NCBI GenBank assembly: GCA_022497145.1 | Contig: MU385890.1 | Coordinates: forward strand, 207,641 to 271,640 | Length of the DNA: 64,000 nt | Source: Rostrohypoxylon terebratum | Lineage: Eukaryota > Ascomycota > Sordariomycetes > Xylariales > Hypoxylaceae | Direction of reading: 5' to 3' | Part shown: positions 11,973 to 23,700 of the stretch, piece by piece | Position numbering within the stretch: position 1 is the stretch's first letter | How the letters are laid out: each line of letters opens with the position of its first letter | Program-made: the position numbers and the translations under genes | Notes under the pieces: model-generated | Told to the model about the DNA's origin: nothing | The model's database searches: none | The model's input: only the letters and a program-made list of their open reading frames with translations

Positions 11973-13326
11973 TTAAGTGATGAGGTCAGCAACGTTCATG
12001 GGCATCTCGTCAATCTGAGTCGAATAGTACACTGTTATCTGTCAGCATCACGCACGAAGTTAGGGTTTGTAGGCCTGAGAAAAACTTACACTCGATATCT
12101 CTGAGAATGCGAACATCTTCGCTAGTGACAAAGTTGATTGCCACACCCTTACGGCCAAAGCGACCGCTACGGCCGATACGGTGGATGTAGTTCTCGCGGT
12201 TGCTAGGTAGATCGTAATTGATAACCAAGCTGACTTGTTGCACGTCGATACCGCGAGCCCAGACATCAGTCGAGATTAGGACTCTGCTGTTGCCCTGTCT
12301 GAAATCCTGCATGATGCTGTCTCGTTCCTTCTGAGGCATGTCGCCATGCATGCTGCTGACAGTGAAATTGGCCTCGCGCATCTTCTCGGTCAGCCAATCA
12401 ACCTTTCGTCGGGTGTTGCAGAAGATGACGGCTTGCGTGATCGTGAGGGTGTCGTAGAGGTCGCAGAGCGTGTCAAACTTCCAGTCTTCTTTCTCTACAG
12501 CGATGAAGTACTGCTTCAGACCTTCCAGGGTCAACTCGTCACGCTTGACAAGAATCCGAACAGGGTCGGTCATGAATTTGGTCGTCATGTCTAGGACATC
12601 GTAAGGCAACGTAGCCGAGACGACTACGACCTGAGTGGCGGGGGGGAGATAACGGTACACGTCGTAAATCTGTTCTCGGAAACCCTGGTTGAGCAGCTCA
12701 TCGGCTTCGTCAAGAACAAGCATCTTGATCTGGCGAGTGCGGAGGTGGCGGCGACGAATCATATCGGCCACGCGACCCGGAGTACCAGAGACGATATGTT
12801 GACCATAGTCGAGCTTGCGAATGTCCTCTCCAACGTTGGTTCCGCCGATGCAAGCGTGGCATTGGACGTTCATGTAGTCGCCAAGCGCCATGACGACTGA
12901 TTGGATCTGGGTTGCGAGTTCGCGGGTGGGAGAGAGGACGAGGGCTTGGGTTTCGCGGATGGCGGTATCGATGACTTGAAGCATCGAGATGGAAAAGGTG
13001 GCAGTCTTTCCGGTACCTGACTGGGCCTGAGCGATCGTGTCGCGACCCTTGCAAATCTGGACGATGGCTCGAGATTGGACGGCGGAGGGGGATTCGTAGC
13101 CGTACGCGTAGATGCCGCGAAGAAGGTTTTCTATAGACAGAAATGCGATTGTGATTAGTCTTCATTCCGCGACAATGCAGAGATGCTTCATGCTATGTTT
13201 TATACGAATGTAAGCCTTACCTTTCAAGGACATCGACTCGAAAGTTGGGTGAACGGTGACTTCTTTGGAGGTGGAAAACTCCATCTTTTCGTCGGCGCGA
13301 CGATCGATACCACCGCCTTCAGCCAT
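11973..13326 (-). CDS. FAL1: DEAD-box RNA helicase FAL1 / eIF4A-III
   Basis: Three exons (13326-13221, 13130-12090, 12031-11973) give 401 residues, the standard eIF4A-III length. All DEAD-box motifs are visible: the Q-motif region (YGYESPSAVQSRAI), AQSGTGKT (motif I), PTRELA (Ia), DEAD in VLDEADELL (II), SAT in VSATLP (III), VLISTDVWARGIDV (V) and HRIGRSGRFGRKG (VI). The end YYSTQIDEMPMNVADLI is typical of eIF4A-III rather than the translation factor eIF4A. The protein is nuclear/nucleolar; known roles in the family are 18S rRNA maturation (yeast FAL1) and exon-junction complex core (eIF4A-III). It diverges from the SF3a3 gene across 593 bp. The residue at the last splice junction is Leu where homologues often have Gln. 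Confidence 0.95.
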
Positions 13327-13919
13327 GATGCCGGAGTGTTTGGTCGCGCGGATATAAAGATGAAAGTTAGAGGAAGTTGTTTAGATTGAGAATCAGATCG
13401 AGATGGACTGCGATGTGCGCCAAGTAGAACCTTTTGGGATCTTGACGTGATTTACTGAAGAAGTTGATGTTTGGTTAAAGTTGAATTGGTAGCTCCAGGG
13501 CGTAACTGGTAAGCTGGAGAATTTTTATGGGGATGGATTTTTATTTTAGGCTGTGGTTGAGCCCCACATGCGCTAACAGATTGGAAGTGACCACCTAGCG
13601 CGTGTAACTGGAGCCCTGAGTTTGACGGAAATGCCGACCCCAGCCACTGTGGCAAGGGATGGGTTTACTGGCCGTTTGTAACTGAACCTGAACCATTTTA
13701 AAGTTTATGCTTCTAGTACTTCGTATTTCGTACTAAACATTTTATACATTTCAAACATTCAGCCTCATCAATCTTTCTCATATTATCATCAACCCTCTTG
13801 CTGCTTTGATAACAAGGTTGAAATCACAATCACCATCGTATTTACACATTTCTCGTTGCGACTGGGGAATCTTTCTTCGCCATTGAGTTCGTGATTGGTC
13901 ATCACACCAGCTATTCAAG
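13327..13919. promoter_or_regulatory. Divergent promoter region, FAL1 / SF3a subunit 3
   Basis: This 593-bp gap separates two head-to-head RNA-processing genes. No third gene is seen. The SF3a3 side is AT/pyrimidine-rich in the last 150 bp. Co-regulation from a shared promoter is inference from geometry only; no specific operator was identified. Confidence 0.5.
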
Positions 13920-15506
13920 ATGCTCTTAGAAGAGCAAAGGTTCCTCCACGAGGACCTCGAGCGCCTCGAACAGGGCATCGCAGATCGCATTGGCGACGAA
14001 CCCAAACATGTTAGTTCTCTCAATACACAACACGGCATTTATTTAGCTACTAACTTTCCGTATCAGATTCGTGATCGCTTAGCGCGTGATCATCAAATAG
14101 CCCAGTTTCTCGATCGCATATCGTCACAGTCCTCCAAGCTTCTTTCTCTTTACCGCGACACAGATGGCTCGAGGTCGCGTGAGATCCAACAAATCGGCAG
14201 CGGTGACCCGATGGAAGAGTTCTACAAGCAGCTTACCGACATAAAGAATTTCCACTCCAAGTACCCCAACGAGCCCGTCGAGAATCTCGAGCGCGCATAC
14301 CGGCCGAAGAAAGGGCCTGATGCCGAATCTCAGCCCAGTATTGTGGATACCATGTTCACAGGCGAAGAAGCTTTCGGCCGTTTCTTCGATCTTCATACCT
14401 GCCACGAACTTTATCTCAATCTACCCAATGCCAAGAGACTTAGCTACCTTCAGTATCTAGACTTGTTTGACAACTTTACGCCAGGTGCCGGCGGGCTGAA
14501 GCGGTCGGAGAAGACCACAGACCAATACTTGAAATACGTCGGCCAGCTTGCTCTAGATCTCGAGACCTTCATGCGAAAAACGAGGCCGTTGGAGAACGTC
14601 GATAAGGTGATCGCGGACTTCGACAAGGAGTTCGATGCTGCGTGGGAAAAAGACGAAATCGTGGATTGGAAGACGGAGGAGTCTGGCGCGAAGGCTACCG
14701 GCGCTGCGAAGCAGACTTCCACGGCCGACGCGGTATGGTGCGAAGATTGCGAGAGAGAGTTCAAGAATGAAAACGTGTACAAGGGTCATCTCTCCGGCAA
14801 AAAGCACGTTCGCGCCGCGGCTGAGCGAGCTCAACGATTGCAGGGCGCATCTGAGGGAGGGGGCGACACGACCAACGGCAATACCAAGAGCGGAGTGCCG
14901 ACCTATAGGTTGAAGGAACGGGCTATTGCAGAAAGGGAATTCCGGGTCAAGCGCCTCACGAGCGCGATGAGCACCGAGCGAAGTGATACTCGGGTGAACG
15001 TCGAGCGAAAACAGGGTATGACGGAGCGCGAACGACAACAGGAGTTGGAGAACCTGTTCAGCGCCACGGCCGCCGCTTCTCAGCCCAAGGATGCGGAAGA
15101 TGGCGAAGATAACGATGACGAGGACAAGATCTACAACCCGCTGAAGCTGCCACTGGCGTGGGATGGCAAGCCTATCCCCTTTTGGCTATATAAGCTTCAC
15201 GGACTCGGCGTCGAGTTTCCCTGCGAGATTTGTGGAAACTTCGTGTATATGGGACGCCGAGCTTTTGACAAACACTTCAACGAGGCGCGACATATCTACG
15301 GTCTCAAGTGCTTGGGAATCGCCAACACAGCCCTCTTCCGAGACATAACAGGAATCGACGAGGCATTGAGGCTGTGGGAGAAGATCCAGAAGGAGAAACG
15401 GAAGGATAAGGTAGACGATGGCAGCGTAGTGCAGATGGAGGATGCTGAAGGGAACGTGATGCCGGAGAAGGTCTATTACGATTTGCAGAAGCAGGGCCTA
15501 TTGTAA
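13920..15506 (+). CDS. Splicing factor 3A subunit 3 (Prp9/SAP61)
   Basis: The frame is open across 528 codons and begins MLLEEQRFLHEDLERLEQGI, matching the SF3a60 N-terminus. It contains a first U1-like C2H2 finger (WCEDCEREFKNENVYKGHLS) and the highly conserved C-terminal block (KPIPFWLYKLHG, then CEICGNFVYMGRRAF and CLGIANTALFRDIT), ending KVYYDLQKQGLL. It is a U2 snRNP component needed for prespliceosome assembly. A probable 57-nt intron, 14010-14066, has a GTTAGT donor, a perfect TACTAAC branch site and a CAG acceptor. It is a multiple of three with no stop, so the frame looks continuous. Removing it gives 509 residues with DEPKH joined to IRDRLARDHQ, which fits the family better. The CDS is probably 13920-14009 joined to 14067-15506. 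Confidence 0.93.
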   Translation: MLLEEQRFLHEDLERLEQGIADRIGDEPKHVSSLNTQHGIYLATNFPYQIRDRLARDHQIAQFLDRISSQSSKLLSLYRDTDGSRSREIQQIGSGDPMEEFYKQLTDIKNFHSKYPNEPVENLERAYRPKKGPDAESQPSIVDTMFTGEEAFGRFFDLHTCHELYLNLPNAKRLSYLQYLDLFDNFTPGAGGLKRSEKTTDQYLKYVGQLALDLETFMRKTRPLENVDKVIADFDKEFDAAWEKDEIVDWKTEESGAKATGAAKQTSTADAVWCEDCEREFKNENVYKGHLSGKKHVRAAAERAQRLQGASEGGGDTTNGNTKSGVPTYRLKERAIAEREFRVKRLTSAMSTERSDTRVNVERKQGMTERERQQELENLFSATAAASQPKDAEDGEDNDDEDKIYNPLKLPLAWDGKPIPFWLYKLHGLGVEFPCEICGNFVYMGRRAFDKHFNEARHIYGLKCLGIANTALFRDITGIDEALRLWEKIQKEKRKDKVDDGSVVQMEDAEGNVMPEKVYYDLQKQGLL

Positions 15507-16140
15507 AGCTACTTGGATGTAATATTATGCAGGGTCCTTTGATCTGCTCAGGAATCGAGATTAGTTGGGGGGTCATTTACTGAGACGAATGACACATGGA
15601 TGATCTATAATTCACATTGAAATGATACCTCAAAGTTCAAGTACAAGAACAGTGCTTTCGGAAACGTGCTCCTACTCGTTCCTCTAGGTACTAATAGTCA
15701 ATATCCTGATCTTTCCAAGTTATAGGTTCCTAGGAACTATGTAACTATTCCCAGGTACTTGGGTACATCTTATCAATTTCCTCTTATCGATAAGATACCT
15801 AATGAACCCCCACCGCCCACTTTATCACTGCTCAGCTCAGTTCAGTTCAGTTCCAGTTCCAGTTGTGTCGTGACTCGTGACGTCTTTCAAACTCAAAATG
15901 TAAATACATATTAGTACCTACCTAGTAGTAGGCAACGGATAGACTCCTCATCGGTCTCTCTAAAATCTCTCAAACTCATCTGGCTCTTTTTTCTGATCGT
16001 TTCTAACCGTGCAACTAGAGTAACTGCCGGTGTATATGAATTAGAAATGGAACGACGTCTTGACAGAGACAAGTTTCATCTCACTATCAAGAATCCGAAC
16101 CCTCATCCTTGAGACGCGCTCGGTCATTAGTTCACAGAAA
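15507..16140. other. Intergenic
   Basis: Between SF3a3 and SLX1, both on the plus strand. No gene. Contains TACCTA motifs (15690-15930) and a short direct repeat of CAGTT units near 15838-15865. Confidence 0.45.
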
Positions 16141-17169
16141 ATGACTGTTCCAACAAAGCCTATCCCTCCATTATACACCGTCTATATACTACGATCAACT
16201 GTTCGTCAATCTTCGCTATATATTGGCTCGACACCTAACCCGCCGCGACGGCTGAAACAGCATAATGGTGAAGCCAAAGGCGGTGCTGCGCGTACATCGC
16301 GAAGTAAGTTGAGACCTTGGGAGATGGTCGGTCTCGTATCGGGATTCCCCGGGATGGTTGCCGCGTTGAAATTTGAGTAAGTCGCTTGATCTGCTCATTC
16401 TGTGAAGATATTATAATTTGCTACGTGTAGACTAATCGTTCTCAGGTGGGCTCTCAATAACCCACACACATCACTACATATCCCGTCCTCGTCTCGCATA
16501 TCGGTGGCGGCGGGAAGGAAACGGAGTGGCCATCTTAAGCGTCCGCGACATACCTTGACCTCGATCCTCTCAAACGTACACCTCCTACTCCGCGTCCCCA
16601 GCTTTTCTCGATGGCCACTGAATGTCCACTTCTTCGCTCCAGATGCATTCGAAGAATGGGGGAAATGGTGCGACACCGTGGACGAGCCACTACGCGATAC
16701 AATTCAGATATTGACAGACTTTGGTTCTTCGAACTCTGACCTGAACGAAACGGAAGGCACTTACTCTGAAAACGGGTCGGTGAGGCCATGGGGTATCCAC
16801 GCATTACCTCTCGACTATACTCCGATGAAGGATTATGTGACAAAAACAAAGTCTATATATGATTTCGAGAGGGAAGGTGACTGTGTCGTCTGTGGGGAGC
16901 ATCTAGAGCCGGATGCGGGTCTCTATGCGACATGCTCTCATGCTAGCTGCGAGGGCACTGGGCATGTATCATGCTGGAGCCGACACATGCTAGGGAAGGA
17001 GGCCGGCGAAGATATTATCCCCATATCTGGACACTGCCCACGGTGCGGAGGCCAAGTTGCATGGATTGATCTCATGAAAGAAATGAGTTTGAGGGTTAGA
17101 GGAACTAAAGAAGTTGAGAAGCTTCTTAGGAAGCCCAGAAGACGCAAAGCACAAGCCGAACCCGCCTAG
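16141..17169 (+). CDS. SLX1: Structure-specific endonuclease subunit SLX1
   Basis: Two exons (16141-16376, 16446-17169) give 319 residues. The N-terminus carries the GIY-YIG nuclease fold: YTVYILRS, then LYIGSTPNPPRRLKQHN, including the conserved catalytic Arg in PPRR. The C-terminus has a RING/PHD-like zinc domain (CVVCGEHL, CSHASCEGTGHVSCW, HCPRCGGQVAW) that in SLX1 contacts SLX4. By family knowledge it is the catalytic subunit of the SLX1-SLX4 nuclease that cuts branched DNA at stalled forks and Holliday junctions. The start at 16141 begins just before the GIY motif; the frame is open upstream to 16060, but that extension is not needed. A basic tail (RKPRRRKAQ) may be a nuclear signal. Confidence 0.94.
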
Positions 17170-20100
17170 TATATATAATGGATATGAGTTTTGGAGCTCT
17201 CATCCATTAACAGCTCATTAGTACATACCTATGCAAGCAAGCTTATGAGATTATTCTGTACTACATTGCGAGGCACTGGTTGGCACTGGTGGATGTTGCA
17301 CATTATGGGTCGATGTATCGCAACCAAAATTTTTACTTGCATTGCTCAATACTCATACGATTGTTAATTCAAGAATTGATATGAATTTTGTTTATATCTT
17401 CCTTTTCTATTGAAATCGCGAAACGCCTCTCAGTTTGTGTGACACGAATCGGCAGCTCTTACTTCTGCATAGGGATAGCGGATAACGGCTTCCAGCTAGA
17501 ACTGGTGGTCTTTGTACGGCCCCACCCCGCAAAAACACACAACTGGGCAGTCTCCTTTTTAAATGGTAACAACCTCCAGGCTTGGAAACCCAGGAATTTC
17601 CAATGCTCGGCTAGGCTGGGCCTTCCCTGCTGTGTGTGCTCGCGTGGTGCTCCCGTCATGCAGACAGGGGGTATGACCCACTCTTTTGAACGTCACTCGT
17701 ATATCATTGGCTGCTTAGACGACTCATTGGTTATCATCCTTGCAAGTTTGCCTACGATATCAATTCGCTTTTTTAATGTTCTGACAACTTGCTCCAATTC
17801 TTTCACTTCGTAGCAGCCTCCCAGCTCCAATCTTTGACGACAAGCAACCCGAGGAAATTAATTGCGACTCTCGACCATCTAAGTTCTACCTATGAGATCT
17901 GGCCCTAACTTTATCATTCTTAACGAGGCTCTAGTTTCGAACTAGTTACTCGATGAGTATATTAGATTAACGAGAACGCCCAAAAACAAACCTGATAAGC
18001 TCATGCGGTAGGATTTCGGCGAGACAGGGAAAAAAGCGAAAAAAAGGAAAAAAAGGGAAAAAAAAGGAAAACGAGAGAGAGATACTAATAGCCCAAACCA
18101 AATCCGCAAGCTATCCCAGCTATCCTGACTTTCCTACCTATAGGCAGCGGCCACCCAACATAAGCACATCATTCAAGGATACAACCATACCTCACGCTTT
18201 GCAACCATTTTCGATACTGTCGGCATAGTCCGCGTAGCCTTGCCCTACACCCAAATCTAGGCACCCGCGTATGGTGGTGAACAGATGACATGCATTTAGC
18301 ATCACATACCTGCCGCACTGGGACTGACATTTGCTTTTCTGGACCGGCGACGATGATTATTATGATTGCGGGCTTTTCGTCCCTTCCTACTTATCCCATC
18401 TAGATTCTCGTGGGAAAGATATTATGCGACGATCTCTCGACTCTAATAAAGCTTAGCGCACGCCCGCCTCTTTCATTTTCTCGCCTCCCGATTTCGACTT
18501 TCTGCGACCCTCCGCAAATCTCATGATCTAACGAAACCAAGTTATTGGCTCTATCAACAATGCACACCCATATGATATGTACGTATATGTAGATGTATAA
18601 TCTAAAGTTAAGACACTTTAAGCGAAAGATATTCCCATCCTAGGTACCCACCAAATATCCTACATAGTATGTATGTAAGCGGGCTAGCATGTGAGAGTGA
18701 CCGCTTGTTGGTAGTGCGTCAGTGTATAAAGTTTGCGTATCGTACCATTGACCCCAATAGACATTTCTTTTTCAGTTTCTCTGGAGGTGCAATGTCAGCC
18801 GGCATTTTATTTTGCCCGCGTAAGCCATATCAAACATGACAGTCTCGAGGCGTCAAATGTGCAACGATTTTTTAAGCTAACTACTAGTCTAGTTAAGCAT
18901 CAACCACCTAATACGGACCTCGAAGCATCCCTTCTTTGTTCGATGACGGAGCGAATATTCCTGGTTGGTACCTGGTAACAAAGAGGTGGTGGAATGGAAA
19001 ATGTTACAGTAGGTACCTACTATACTTTGAAATCGATTTTCGATATTCTGTTGCTTTGTTATCAACATCACATGATTTCCAAGAAGGAATTTCGTGTTGC
19101 TAATTAATGCGAAAAAAAAAAGAGTAGGACAGAAGTTGGATGGGATAGAACCTGTCTAGAGGTCAAGTGAGCACTGAGCATGGAACATCGATTGAGGTTG
19201 AGGCGATGTAAGTTGCAAAAGTAGATTGGAAGTCAAAAGTAACATACCTGTACAGTGGAAGTACGTGCGACATAAGAATATAACAGTACATGTCTAAGAA
19301 AGTTTAATTCAAATAGACGGAAATAGACTGTAGATCAGGTACATGAGAAGTATACCTATCGCGTGTATCGAGCGAGCCAGGTACCTCGGTACAAAGTGCG
19401 TAACATTGAAAGGTTCACCGTTCGACAGGCCTAGCTGCTTTAAATGCTCTTAAATGGGACTGGACGCAAAATCCCGACGACAGCTACGAGTCGCATTCAT
19501 TCACATCGATATCCACTTCTACCACTTCCTTCTTTCTTCCTTTCCTTCCCAATTCACCGTAATTGCTCGTGCCTGCGTGACCCCCCGTGTCCCGTTTTCT
19601 CCTTCTCGTCTTTCTTGCATTACGCACATAGCACGTAGCACATAGCCTCTGGCACTTACCTAGTACCTACGCATCTACGATTTACGCATTATATTACTGT
19701 GTACTAGCTACTAAGTACCGTAAGCTACGGAGATCAACTTCTATGTAAGTTGCGATTTGATTTGCGTTAAACCTTTTGAGGTACTTGACCTTAGGTACCT
19801 CAATATATGTAGGACCTACTAGGTCTAGGTAGGTAATACAGATGTACATATGTACAATATTATCCATTTCCAAGTTACCACTAGGTAATTATGTACCCAT
19901 CCATTTACCATCTGAGCTTAACATCCAGGGATCCGTTGCAGCGCTGCGCTCTTCTCCAGGGCTCTTCTCTGTGTCTTTTCTTTCTGCTGCACTGACCACC
20001 CACGTTCCACCGTACCTACCGCTTAGGTTATCCCGCTCTTATCCAATCCAGTCCGTTTTCCCGTTCTAAACTTACACGCCTGTTCTATATTCTACATACC

Positions 20101-20786
20101 ATACCTCGACGTCTCAAACCTTCTTCTCTCTTAAACATCTTCCCACTTTACCATGCAATTTCCTTTGACCTAATCTTCATCCCCCCCTCCAATTCTTCCG
20201 AGTTAGACGATAACTAACTCTCGCTACCTATTCAATACATTTCATCTTCAACTTGACTTTCATCACTCACATCACATCTAATGATACTACCAGTTCAGTA
20301 ATTCGCGATATTCGAGGTTGCGCTGTGGTGGCTGAGGTGCACTGTTGGGAGAGCAGTTCGACGTGGACCTTCCTTCATTTGTCGTTCTTGGACGCATAAC
20401 ACTTCATCGTATATCGTGATAAGCTACACCATCCGTATACCTCACGTTCATAGCACGTACCACACGACATTTTCTCGACCTTTCTTCAACCACGCAGGTG
20501 CTATATCCCACCAACTTACTTACTGACGACTTAATTACTCGCTACGCCTTGCCTCACTAGGACGCGCACCTGCCTACTCTTCTTTTGAGCAACGGCACAT
20601 TTGCAGCTCATCATACGCTCATGCGATGCACATACGGCCTACCCTCCTTGTGACAGCCTCACAATCTCCACTAACTGAAGGTGATCGGCAAACGTAGCCC
20701 ATCACCCCTTCATCGAGCACTGCTGGACAAGATATCCTTGACGATTTATCTCGTCACCTTCGTAACACCTTTGCCTATATTCAATC
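17170..20786. other. 3.6-kb gene-free leader upstream of KDM5
   Basis: I found no convincing gene in this long gap. Frames near 17388, 18733, 19444 and 19842 are short and featureless. A purine-rich low-complexity tract lies at 18026-18087. From about 19480 to 20786 the plus strand is strongly pyrimidine-rich with few G runs, as in a fungal promoter plus long 5' leader. TAGGTACCTA-type motifs are dense at 18640, 19007 and 19656-19830. It may contain untranslated exons or a non-coding RNA; the sequence alone does not show which. Confidence 0.5.
18026..18087. repeat. Purine-rich low-complexity tract
   Basis: A run of A-blocks separated by G pairs or triplets (GGGAAAAAAG-type units) ending in GAGAGAGAGA. 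Simple-sequence DNA with no coding interpretation. Confidence 0.85.
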
Positions 20787-23700
20787 ATGGTCTCCACCCC
20801 CTCCGCCGGCCACAGCGGCGGCGTTGGAGGTGTCAGTAGCGCGAATGCTAGTTCTAGAGCATCTCCTGCAGTCGGTCACACCAGCTCGTCGAGCCATGCG
20901 AACCATTCCTCTTCAGCGGCCAATGGCGCAAAATCCAAGACACAAGTCAATTCAAATGGGTATCATCCTACGAACCCCCAAGTACCTCTCAGCTCCATGC
21001 GTAGTGCACCTCTAGATCTTACCTCGGTCGAGCGAAGAGGCCAGCCAACCGCGAGCCGAGAACCGCCCAAGCGAAGTAGACCGTACGGGCTCGAGGAAGC
21101 GCCGACATATCATCCTACCGAAGAAGAATGGAAGGATCCGTTTGAGTACGTCCGCAAGATCACACCCGAGGCTCGCGAGTACGGCATCTGCAAGATCGTC
21201 CCGCCCGACTCGTGGAATCCAGACTTCGCAATCGATACCGAGGTCAGTCGACGGGTTTCCCCATCCTACGCTAGAATCGTCTCGGATGGCCACGAGATAT
21301 AGTAGAGGCTATCCGAGAACCGCTGGCAACTCGTTCTCAGGAGGCGTGCTAACAGTCCGCTAGAAATTCCATTTCCGAACTCGAAAACAAGAATTGAACT
21401 CGGTTGAAGGCAGTAAGTTTTTTGCCACGATATGTCCTAGTTATCACCGCCACAGTTCCGTTAACCTCAGCCCGCCAGGCACACGAGCGAACCTGAGCTA
21501 TCTCGACGCCCTCGCCAAGTACCATAAGCAACAAGGGACGAATCTCAATCGCTTACCATACGTCGACAAGAAGCCTCTCGACTTATACCGGCTCAAGAAA
21601 GCCGTCGAGTCTCGCGGCGGCTTCGAGAAGGTCTGCAAGACGAAGAAGTGGGCAGAGATCGGTAGAGATTTAGGATACAGCGGGAAAATCATGTCCTCGC
21701 TGTCTACGTCTCTCAAGAACTCGTACGATCGATGGCTAACACCGTACGAAAACTACCTCCGCCAAGCGAAACCTGGCGTTTATCAACAGCTGGAGTACGA
21801 ATATGGCGGTCCTCTCACGCCTAGCCCGGCCCCCAGTCCCATGAAACGATCGACCGTGAATACCCCTTCCAGCCTCAGAGCAGAATCGCCCGCCCGCCAC
21901 GCCAGCGACGCTCTCCAACAAAGCTTGAACGGCTCAAAGCAGGAGCCGGATCGCGACACGATCATGGCTGACACGCCTGCTGTTACGTCGCAGCCCACAT
22001 CAGGCGGGTTTACCGCTATTAACTCTGGAGGGTTTACGCCTGTTAATGCCGGGTTCACCAGCGTCAATCGACCCATTCCAACAGATCCGAAGGGTTTCAC
22101 TCCGCCCCCGAAACATCACGGAAGCCCACACCCCTCTGGCAAAAACACGCCAGATCTGCGGCCGTCCGGGCTCGGACCTGCTACGGCTCTCAAACGTCAA
22201 CTCAGTTCGGACAGCTTAGACTCGGCGAAGAAAGACGCAGCTACCGACGACTCCGAGAATGGCAGCAGGAGGAGCAAGCGACTAAAGAAAGGTATGTATT
22301 TGTATCTCTTTCTGTATCTGTATTTGCATTTCTATTCAATTTCTATGACTCTCGTGGTCTGGTATTTACCTCGTCGCATGCATTTTCTATTTGTCCCTTT
22401 CGCACTCGTTTGATATTCCTTCCGACCGTTGTTTTCCCAGTTTCGAGCCATTTCATTTCCGCCTCATTTTCTAGCTGAGGAGCACATTGTTGCCTTTTAC
22501 GGTGTTCCGTTTATTTGTGGAGATGCGATCGTGCAGGGATTCTCGGTGCGCTCAATCATGCGCTTTTCCGTGCGGCCATGTACGGCAGAGGGAAACCCAT
22601 ACAACGGCTCTTCCGATCTTCGCTGTCGATGATTGGTCCGATTGTTTTCACTACTAATGCAAGTTGACATGTAGAAACCATCCCTATCATTGCCGGTTCT
22701 CATATGTCGTTATTCCGTCCTTCGGCTCCTAAAATCCCGGTATCCCGGGATGAATCATCGAATCCCAGTGAGGTAAGTTTCTTCTCTTTCCATATCGTAC
22801 CATCGATCCCTTTGTTAATTTGATACCTGTATAGAAGTGCGAGACATGCGGTAAAGGCGACGAGGTGGGCTTCATCGCGGTATGCGAGACGTGCGATCAC
22901 GGGTACCACGGTACTTGCTTGGATCCTCCGCTCAAGCACAAACCGGATGGCGACTGGAACTGTCACAGATGTCTCGTCGGCGACGGCCAGTTCGGATTCG
23001 AGGAAGGCGGCCTATATTCGCTGAAGCAGTTTCAAGAGAAGGCCGCGGACTTCAAGCAAGGCTACTTCGAAAATCGAATGCCTATCGATCCAGTGCTCAA
23101 TTGTCCGCGACCGGTCACGGAAGAGGACGTGGAAAAGGAGTTCTGGAGACTCGTGACCAACACCGAAGAAACTGTGGAGGTCGAATACGGCGCAGATATC
23201 CACTGCACCACCCATGGATCTGGTTTCCCAACTGCCGAGCGTAACCCTTGCGATCCTTATTCTACGGATCCCTGGAATCTGAACGTCATGCCTCTCCATC
23301 CAGAGAGTTTATTCCGGCATATTAAGTCTGATATCTCGGGCATGACCGTTCCTTGGGTGTACGTTGGGATGATATTCTCGACGTTCTGTTGGCACAACGA
23401 AGATCACTTCGCGTACTCGATCAATTATCAACACTTCGGATCGACCAAGACCTGGTACGGAATCCCGGCTGCCGACACCGACAAATTCGAGAACGCTATG
23501 CGAGAAGCGGTCCCGGAGCTCTTCGAGACACAACCCGACCTTCTATTTCAGCTCGTCACGCTCCTTACGCCGGAGCAGCTGAAGAAGGCTGGTGTCCGTG
23601 TCTACGCCCTGGATCAGAGAGCCGGCCAAATGGTCGTCACCTTTCCCCAAGCCTACCACGCGGGATTCAACCACGGTTTTAACTTCAACGAAGCCGTCAA

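Noticed and set aside
13778..14038. 86-codon minus frame overlapping the SF3a3 start
   Set aside because: Overlaps the N-terminal coding region of SF3a3 on the other strand and has no family resemblance.
17388..17813. 141-codon plus frame in the KDM5 upstream region
   Set aside because: Irregular composition, no domain, no partner exon; most likely random.
22429..22632. 67-codon frame within the KDM5 gene
   Set aside because: It lies inside the third intron, has no recognisable domain, and splice phases of the flanking exons are consistent without it.
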